Source of the DNA: Sva-07 sp963710625
Lineage (GTDB): Bacteria > Actinomycetota > Acidimicrobiia > Acidimicrobiales > Ilumatobacteraceae
NCBI GenBank assembly: GCA_963710625.1
Contig: CAVQBG010000022.1
Coordinates: forward strand, 248,001-312,000
DNA: 64,000 bases
Direction: 5' to 3'
Position 1 is the stretch's first letter. Each line of letters opens with the position of its first letter. Position numbers and translations under genes: made by a program. This document shows positions 59,031-64,000 of this stretch, piece by piece. The notes below the pieces were generated by a model, which saw nothing but the letters and a program-made list of their open reading frames with translations, did not search any database and was not told the origin of the DNA.

Positions 59031-59073
59031 TCAGCGGGCTTCGGCGCGCCGCCGAAGTGCCGGTCAGCGGCAC

Positions 59074-60291
59074 TCAGAGTACGTCGAATCGCACCCCGGC
59101 GTGCGCTTCCAGGCGCTCGATCAAAGCGTCGCCGAACGCGCTTGCAGGCGTCCAGAACCCGCCCCCGACGTCTTTCGGCGACAGGTCGAGAAAGGCGACC
59201 GCGGACTCGCCGAGCATCTTCGCCGTCGACCCGTATCCCGGATCCTGGTCGCCGGTGACTTTCGTGGCGATCGTGTCGCCCGAAGCAGTGCGGCCGGCGA
59301 AGCGGACGTCGAACCAGCCCGCCTGCTGAGCAGTGGGCGACGGGCCGGATCCCGGCTTCGGCAGCACCATGCCGAGCAGGCGACGGGTGGGGCCGAGCGC
59401 AGCGACCCCGGCGAACGTCGCCAGCCCGGCGGTCATCGCGTAGGCCTTCGCCGCGCCCGTCGCGCCGTCGCCGGTCATCATCGTCTCGCCGTAGGTGAAC
59501 TCGCGCCCCCACGGCCGGCCGAGCAGCGCATGGGTTCGCCGGACGACCGCCGTGTTCGTGGGGGCCATCACGAAGGGCGCCACCCAGCTGTCGAAACGGT
59601 CGTCGCGGGTCGGTCGTCCCAGGCCGGGTTGCGGGGGCCCCGACCGCTGGTCGATCGGCGCGAGCACGTACGGATCGCTGAGGGTGGCGCGGACTTCGGG
59701 GTCGTCGACCGCCTCCTCCAGCAGGTTCATCATGCTGGCGATCGTGCCGCCACTCGCTCCCCCCTTCGCCCCGGCGACCGACATGCGCACCTCGACGCAG
59801 GGCTCACCGAACTGCTCGATCGACCGTTGCTGCGTGAACCACGTGCCCAGGTCGGAGGGAATCGAGTCGAACCCGCAGGCGTGGACGATCCGGGCACCCG
59901 TCTCCTCGGCGCGCGCCTGGTGGGCGTCGATCATGCGGCGCATCCACTGCACCTCACCGGTCAGGTCGCAGTAGTCGACTCCCGCCTCGACGGCCGCTGC
60001 CACGAGCTCGGAGCCGTAGAGCGCATACGGTCCGACCGTGGACATCACGACACGGGTCGAAGCGGCCATGTCGTCCAGCGCTGCGCGATCCGCGGCATCG
60101 GCGACGATGCGGGGAACGTCGGCGCCCGTTCGTCGTGCGACATCGGCGAGCTTGTCGGCGTTGCGACCGGCGATCGCCCATCGCAGCGTGCCGACGGCTC
60201 CGTGGCGCTGCACCAGGTACCGGCAGACGATCTCGCCGACGAAGCTGGTCGCCCCGTAGACGACGAGGTCGTACTCGCGGTGCTCGGTCAC
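59074..60291 (-). CDS. Saccharopine dehydrogenase-like/trans-acting enoyl reductase family protein
   Basis: 405 residues. An N-terminal Rossmann domain 'YDLVVYGATSFVGEIVCRYL' (GATSFVG) and 'IAGRNADKLADVARR' bind NADP(H), and 'VVMSTVGPYALYGSELVAAAVEAGVDYCDLTGE' in outline is diagnostic of the mycobacterial Rv2449c/trans-acting enoyl reductase type. The C-terminal half carries 'GAKGGASGGTIASMMNL'. It likely reduces lipid-linked substrates. The GTG start overlaps the mpa stop by four bases (GTGA), so it is translationally coupled to the proteasomal ATPase. Confidence 0.85.
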   Translation of the reverse strand: MTEHREYDLVVYGATSFVGEIVCRYLVQRHGAVGTLRWAIAGRNADKLADVARRTGADVPRIVADAADRAALDDMAASTRVVMSTVGPYALYGSELVAAAVEAGVDYCDLTGEVQWMRRMIDAHQARAEETGARIVHACGFDSIPSDLGTWFTQQRSIEQFGEPCVEVRMSVAGAKGGASGGTIASMMNLLEEAVDDPEVRATLSDPYVLAPIDQRSGPPQPGLGRPTRDDRFDSWVAPFVMAPTNTAVVRRTHALLGRPWGREFTYGETMMTGDGATGAAKAYAMTAGLATFAGVAALGPTRRLLGMVLPKPGSGPSPTAQQAGWFDVRFAGRTASGDTIATKVTGDQDPGYGSTAKMLGESAVAFLDLSPKDVGGGFWTPASAFGDALIERLEAHAGVRFDVL

Positions 60292-62018
60292 AGGTACTGA
60301 CCGGTCGCCACCCGCTCGATCGCGCGGCCGCCGGCGCCGTCGGTTTCGGTGGTTTCGGACACCAGCGTGCGGATGAAGACGATCCGCTCGCCCTTCTTGC
60401 CGGAGATCTTCGCCCAGTCGTCCGGGTTGGTCGTGTTCGGCAGGTCCTCGTGCTCCTTGTACTCCTGCTTGATCGAGGCGAGCAGGTCCTGGGTGCTGAC
60501 ACCCTTGGCGCCACCGTCGATCACCCGCTTGATCGCGAGCTTCTTGGCTCGGCGGACCACGTTCTCGATCATCGCTCCGGACGAGAAGTCCTTGTAGTAG
60601 AGGATCTCCTTGTCGCCGTTCTGGTACGTGACCTCGAGGAATCGATTCGCCTCGTCGTCGCGGTACATCTCGGTGACGGTGGCATCGATCATGTCGGGGA
60701 TCGACTCGCCGGCGGCGATCGGGATCTCGTCGGTGAGGTACCGGGCGAAGATCGCCTTCGCCGCCTCGGCGTTGGGACGCTCGATCTTGATCTTGACGTC
60801 GAGTCGGCCGGGTCGCAGGATCGCGGGGTCGATCAGGTCCTCCCGGTTGGTGGCGCCGATCACGATGACGTTCTTGAGGCCCTCGACGCCGTCGATCTCG
60901 GCGAGCAGCTGGGGCACGATCGTCGACTCCATGTCGGAGCTGATGCCCGAACCACGCGTGCGGAACATCGAGTCCATCTCGTCGAAGAACACGATGACCG
61001 GCCAGCCCTCGTCGCTCTTCTCCCGCGCCCTTTGGAACACGAGGCGGATCTGCCGCTCGGTCTCGCCGACGTACTTGTTGAGCAGTTCCGGGCCCTTGAT
61101 GTTGATGAAATAGCTGTGACCCTTGCCCTCGCCGACGGTCTCGGCGACCTTCTTCGCGAGGCTGTTCGCCACCGCTTTGGCGATCAGGGTCTTGCCGCAG
61201 CCCGGAGGGCCGTACAGCAGGATCCCCTTCGGCGCCGGGAGCTGGTGCTCGGCGAACAGGTCCTGGTGCAGGAACGGCAACTCGACGGCGTCGGCGATCT
61301 GCTCGATCTGGTCGTCGAGTCCGCCGATGTCGGTGTAGGCGATGTCGGGCACCTCTTCGAGGAGCAGGTGCTCGACTTCGGGGCGCGGCAACTTCTCGAG
61401 CAGCAGATTCGATCGGGTGTCGAGCCGCAAGTGGTCACCGGACCGGATGTGGGTGCCACGGATCGCATCGGCGAGCTCGCAGACCCGCTCCTCGTCGGCG
61501 CGTCCGACGACGACGATCCGCACACCGTCGTCCATGACCTCCTTGACCGTGACCACCTCGCCGGTGATCTCGGGCGTCCGCGCCATCACGACGTTGTAGC
61601 TCTCGTTGAGCACGACCTCGGCGCCCCGATCGAGCAACTCGTGATCGATGTCGGGATGCAGGGCCACGCGCATCTTGCGCCCGCTCGTGAGGATGTCGAC
61701 GGTGTCGTCGTCGTTCTTGCCGACCACCACCCCGTACGCCGAGGGCGGCTGCGACAGCTTGTCGACCTCGTCGCGCAGCGTGGCGATGTGCTCGCGCGCC
61801 TCGCGCAGCGTGTACGACAACTTCTCGTTCTGTCCGATCGCCGCCGCGAGCTGGCCCTTGGTCTCGAGCAGACGCTCCTCGAGCGAGTGGACCCGCTTCG
61901 GAGCATCCGCGAGCCGGAGGCGGAGGTGCGTCACTTCCTCCTGCAGCGCGACGAGCTGATCGCGCTCGCTCGGGTTGGCGTTCGATTCGGCGGAGCGATC
62001 GTCACCAGCAGATGCCAT
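60288..62018 (-). CDS. mpa: Proteasome-associated ATPase (ARC/Mpa)
   Basis: 576 residues. An N-terminal coiled coil (~20-75) for Pup recognition is followed by a tandem OB region (~80-230) and the AAA domain with Walker A 'LLYGPPGCGKTLIAKAV', Walker B 'VIVFFDEMDSMFRTRG', 'VIVIGATNREDLIDPAILRPGRLD' in outline, and the C-terminal tripeptide QYL that opens the 20S gate. ATG 62018 is preceded seven bases earlier by TACATT on the minus strand (plus 62026-62031). In mycobacteria it is upstream of dop; here an island of about 7 kb intervenes. Confidence 0.97.
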   Translation of the reverse strand: MASAGDDRSAESNANPSERDQLVALQEEVTHLRLRLADAPKRVHSLEERLLETKGQLAAAIGQNEKLSYTLREAREHIATLRDEVDKLSQPPSAYGVVVGKNDDDTVDILTSGRKMRVALHPDIDHELLDRGAEVVLNESYNVVMARTPEITGEVVTVKEVMDDGVRIVVVGRADEERVCELADAIRGTHIRSGDHLRLDTRSNLLLEKLPRPEVEHLLLEEVPDIAYTDIGGLDDQIEQIADAVELPFLHQDLFAEHQLPAPKGILLYGPPGCGKTLIAKAVANSLAKKVAETVGEGKGHSYFINIKGPELLNKYVGETERQIRLVFQRAREKSDEGWPVIVFFDEMDSMFRTRGSGISSDMESTIVPQLLAEIDGVEGLKNVIVIGATNREDLIDPAILRPGRLDVKIKIERPNAEAAKAIFARYLTDEIPIAAGESIPDMIDATVTEMYRDDEANRFLEVTYQNGDKEILYYKDFSSGAMIENVVRRAKKLAIKRVIDGGAKGVSTQDLLASIKQEYKEHEDLPNTTNPDDWAKISGKKGERIVFIRTLVSETTETDGAGGRAIERVATGQYL

Positions 62019-62128
62019 GTCGCCGAATGTACACGCGCTCACCGTGAACGTGTTTGCACGTGCTTCGCCGTGTAAAGTGCCAGCCGTAGACAACACTTCA
62101 TCTTTCGTTCAACGAGGAGCCCACTGAC

Positions 62129-62374
62129 ATGAAGGTCTGGATCGACCAGGATCTGTGCACCGGCGATGGCCTGTGCGAGGAGATCGCCCCCGACGTCTTC
62201 ACCCTGCTCGACGACGGCCTCGCCTACGTCGTCGAGGGAGACAAGATCTTTGCCGAGGCGAAGGGCAACCCGCAGGGCGCTGAGGGCCTCGCCGAGATTC
62301 CCGATGGCCAGCTCGAGGCCGTGATTGAGTCCGCCGAGGAATGCCCCGGCGAGTGCATCTACATCGAGCCCTGA
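62129..62374 (+). CDS. Ferredoxin (CTGDG type)
   Basis: An 81-residue ferredoxin. 'MKVWIDQDLCTGDGLCEEIAPDVF' in outline has the first cluster half (C-x2-D/H-G-x-C) and 'AEECPGECIYIEP' the second, the pattern of single-cluster [3Fe-4S] or [4Fe-4S] ferredoxins that feed cytochrome P450 in actinobacteria. A good Shine-Dalgarno GAGGAG precedes the ATG, and TAAAGT at 62073-62078 may be the -10. It is divergent from mpa; a stand-alone ferredoxin beside the proteasomal ATPase is a recurrent actinobacterial arrangement. Confidence 0.88.
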   Translation: MKVWIDQDLCTGDGLCEEIAPDVFTLLDDGLAYVVEGDKIFAEAKGNPQGAEGLAEIPDGQLEAVIESAEECPGECIYIEP

Positions 62375-62396
62375 TCACCCGACGTCGCTGATCGAC

Positions 62397-62429
62397 ACGA
62401 TGCCCCGGACCGATGGTCCGGGGCATCGT
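62397..62429 (+). terminator. Rho-independent-like terminator of the ferredoxin gene
   Basis: A 15-bp perfect stem, 62397-62411 with 62415-62429, and a three-base loop GAT, starting 22 bases after the ferredoxin stop. No T-tract follows, as is common for actinobacterial intrinsic terminators. Confidence 0.75.
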
Positions 62430-62509
62430 CGCGTCGAGAGCGTCAGGACGGACTTCCTTCCGATCCGCCGCTGCGACGGCTTCTGTTGACCGTTGCGACG
62501 TGTACACCT

Positions 62510-62546
62510 GTCAATCGATCATCCAGGTGAACAGATGTCAACCGAT
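62510..62546. promoter_or_regulatory. Direct repeat TGTCAAYCGAT before tetR
   Basis: TGTCAATCGAT at 62510-62520 and TGTCAACCGAT at 62536-62546 lie 26 bases apart, the second touching the -10-like TAAGAT (62546-62551) of the tetR gene. CACCTG/CAGGTG inverted arms (62507-62512 and 62524-62529) lie between. It is a candidate autoregulatory operator. Confidence 0.5.
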
Positions 62547-62558
62547 AAGATCGCGACC

Positions 62559-63188
62559 ATGGCCACGCCGACCGTCCATCGCCAGCGCTCGGCGCGCGGT
62601 GAGGGCGACACGCTGCGCACCGACCTGTTGGTCGCCGCCGCCGACCTGATCGGAGCGCACGGTGAGATGGAAGCAGTGTCGCTGCGTGCCGTCGCCCGTC
62701 AGGCCGGCGTCTCCCCCACGGCGGTCTACCGCCACTTCGACGACCATGTCGAGCTGTTGCGTGGCGCCGTCGATCACTGCTGGGCGACGTTCTACGAGCA
62801 GCTCCGCAACGCTCACGACAGCAGCGACGACCCGTTCACCTCGTTCCGAGCGATGGGCGACGCCTACGTCGCCTACGCCATCGACCATCCCGGCCAGTAC
62901 CGGGTGCTGTTCTCCGACAAGGTCGATCTCGGCGACGGCGACTCCCCTGGTGGGCTCGCCGCGTTCCAGCTGCTGGTCGACGCGGTCGCCCGTATGCTCG
63001 CCGTGCTCGGCGACGACCGTGACCCGTTCTTCGTCGCCGTCCAGGTGCACACGTGGATCCACGGCATGGTCGACCTCTGCGGGTCGCACCCGTCGATGCC
63101 GTGGCCCGACACCGCACAGCTCCTCGACGGCCTCAGCGCCGCCCTCCGCCTCGAACCACCGTCCTCCGCACCACGCCCCCGGCGATGA
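62559..63188 (+). CDS. TetR/AcrR-family transcriptional regulator
   Basis: 209 residues. The N-terminal helix-turn-helix is 'DLIGAHGEMEAVSLRAVARQAGVSPTAVYRHFDDHVELL' in outline (conserved 'GVSPTAVYRHFDD'). The C-terminal domain ('HPGQYRVLFSDKVDLGDGD', 'HTWIHGMVDLCGSHP') is of the TetR_C_33/WHG type that binds a hydrophobic ligand. ATG 62559 was chosen because TAAGAT is seven bases upstream; starts at 62493 or 62535 are possible. Targets are unknown; the flanking direct repeat suggests autoregulation. Its stop codon is part of the copy 3 palindrome. Confidence 0.88.
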   Translation: MATPTVHRQRSARGEGDTLRTDLLVAAADLIGAHGEMEAVSLRAVARQAGVSPTAVYRHFDDHVELLRGAVDHCWATFYEQLRNAHDSSDDPFTSFRAMGDAYVAYAIDHPGQYRVLFSDKVDLGDGDSPGGLAAFQLLVDAVARMLAVLGDDRDPFFVAVQVHTWIHGMVDLCGSHPSMPWPDTAQLLDGLSAALRLEPPSSAPRPRR

Positions 63189-63220
63189 GCGAGATCACGC
63201 CATGCGGGGCGTTCGCTCAT
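63185..63220. repeat. Palindromic dispersed repeat, copy 3, at the tetR/trmI junction
   Basis: ATGAGCGA (63185-63192) pairs with TCGCTCAT (63213-63220), and inner ACGCC/GGCGT extend the stem. It contains the tetR stop codon (63186-63188) and lies between converging genes, so it may act as a bidirectional terminator. The right side resembles copies 1 and 2 (CATGCGG then TTCGCTCAT). Confidence 0.65.
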
Positions 63221-63242
63221 CGCTCGAACACGAGCGTGCGGG

Positions 63243-64000
63243 TCAGGACGGGTTGCGACCGAGGAACCGGGCCACACTGAGGAATGCGGTGTGGGCGACC
63301 ATGCGATGGTCCGGACGCACGGCCTGACCCTCGATGTGCCAACCTCGGTGGAGCACCTCGATCGTGCGGGCATCGATCCACTTGCCCTTGAGCGCCTCGC
63401 GCACCTGCACGGCCTGGGTGATCGACGGCGTGTAGGCAACGAGCAGACCACCTGGTTGCAGTACCGGTTCGGCCTTCGGGATCACCTGCCATGGCTCCGG
63501 GAGGTCGAGCACGACGCGATCGAACGTGCCGAGTTCGGGATCGATCCCCTCGTAGCTGTCGGCGATGTGCACGTCGTAGCGATCGAGGGCGGCATCGCCG
63601 AGGAAGCTCTGGACGTTCTTCCTCGCTCGGTTCGCAAAGTCCTCACGGATCTCGTACCCGACGATCTCCGCGCCGTACCGGAGCATCGTCATCGACAATG
63701 CTCCCGAACCGATGCCGGTCTCGAAGACTCGGACACCGGGTCCGATGTCGGCGAGCATGCAGATCGGACCGAGGTCCTTCGGATAGATCACCTGCGCGCC
63801 GCGGGGCATCTCGACGACGAAGTCCTCGAGGGTCGGGCGGAGCGCGATGTACTCCGAGCCCTTGGTCGAGCGGATCACGATGCCCTCGCGTTGACCGATC
63901 ACGTCGGCGTGCGCCACGAACCCGTTGTGGCTGTGGAATTCGCCGTCCTCGGCCAACTCGATCAGGTACCGACGCTTCTTCGAATCGAGCAGCAGGGCCC
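63243..64000 (-). CDS. trmI: tRNA (adenine-58-N1)-methyltransferase TrmI (N-terminus beyond window)
   Basis: A TrmI-type SAM methyltransferase reading open through the right edge; the visible part is about 252 residues. The barrel-like N-terminal part 'YLIELAEDGEFHSHNGFVAHADVIGQREG' in outline, the family 'LRPTLEDFVVEMPRGAQVIYPKD', motif I 'FETGIGSGALSMTMLR' and catalytic 'VVLDLPEPWQVIPK' all match. It methylates A58 in the tRNA T-loop. The TTG at 63957-63959 is internal, not the start. In mycobacteria trmI also lies near mpa, supporting the same neighbourhood. Confidence 0.93.
   Translation of the reverse strand, partial: ALLLDSKKRRYLIELAEDGEFHSHNGFVAHADVIGQREGIVIRSTKGSEYIALRPTLEDFVVEMPRGAQVIYPKDLGPICMLADIGPGVRVFETGIGSGALSMTMLRYGAEIVGYEIREDFANRARKNVQSFLGDAALDRYDVHIADSYEGIDPELGTFDRVVLDLPEPWQVIPKAEPVLQPGGLLVAYTPSITQAVQVREALKGKWIDARTIEVLHRGWHIEGQAVRPDHRMVAHTAFLSVARFLGRNPS

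Overview
The window is high-GC DNA with dense genes and very short intergenic spaces. It looks like an actinobacterial chromosome, most plausibly from class Acidimicrobiia (Ilumatobacter-like). The evidence is a complete Pup-proteasome gene set (pafA, prcA, prcB, pup, dop and the Mpa/ARC ATPase), a WhiB regulator, a DUF4193 protein, a HelY-TatC-TatA/B block, and a gcvH/FHA/FtsR-like MerR/bifunctional nuclease/MerR block that matches mycobacterial gene order. The lineage is an inference from gene content; no rRNA gene is present. I see no tRNA, rRNA or CRISPR array, and no gene-free stretch longer than about 260 bases.

Layout. 1-13.6 kb holds housekeeping and secreted proteins: phosphatase, lipoproteins, MFS exporter, PhyH dioxygenase, a glucose/sorbosone-dehydrogenase-type propeller protein, amidohydrolase, phosphoesterase, SRAP and HIT proteins. 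13.6-25.3 kb holds pgsA and a glycine-cleavage/central-regulator region (gcvH, FHA protein, ftsR-like, bifunctional nuclease, merR, gcvT, gcvP). It is interrupted by a small secreted protein, an L,D-transpeptidase and a cyclic-nucleotide-binding protein. A tandem glycine riboswitch precedes gcvP. 25.4-36.8 kb holds an M23 peptidoglycan hydrolase, threonine aldolase, whiB, ribokinase, two broken gene fragments flanking a methyltransferase, prmA, gamma-carbonic anhydrase, a repeat-bearing charged protein and a DUF4193 operon.

36.9-64 kb holds a double-length ThyX-like protein, helY-tatC-tatB, glpQ, lepB and then the Pup-proteasome system. That system is split by a 5-oxoprolinase operon (pxpA, amidohydrolase, pxpB, pxpC), which sits between pafA and prcA. 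It is split again by an accessory island between dop and mpa. The island carries a truncated nucleotidyltransferase, a tandem tyrosine-recombinase element with 10-bp inverted ends, a lipase, an adenosine-specific-kinase-family protein, and a TIR-domain membrane protein facing a small membrane protein. Ferredoxin, a TetR regulator and TrmI close the window; the last gene runs off the right edge.

Two genome-style signals recur. About twenty-five genes have a TANNNT (-10-like) hexamer 6-8 bases before the start codon and no Shine-Dalgarno sequence, which is the signature of leaderless transcripts. Convergent gene pairs often end in perfect palindromes that contain one or both stop codons, and these look like bidirectional terminators.
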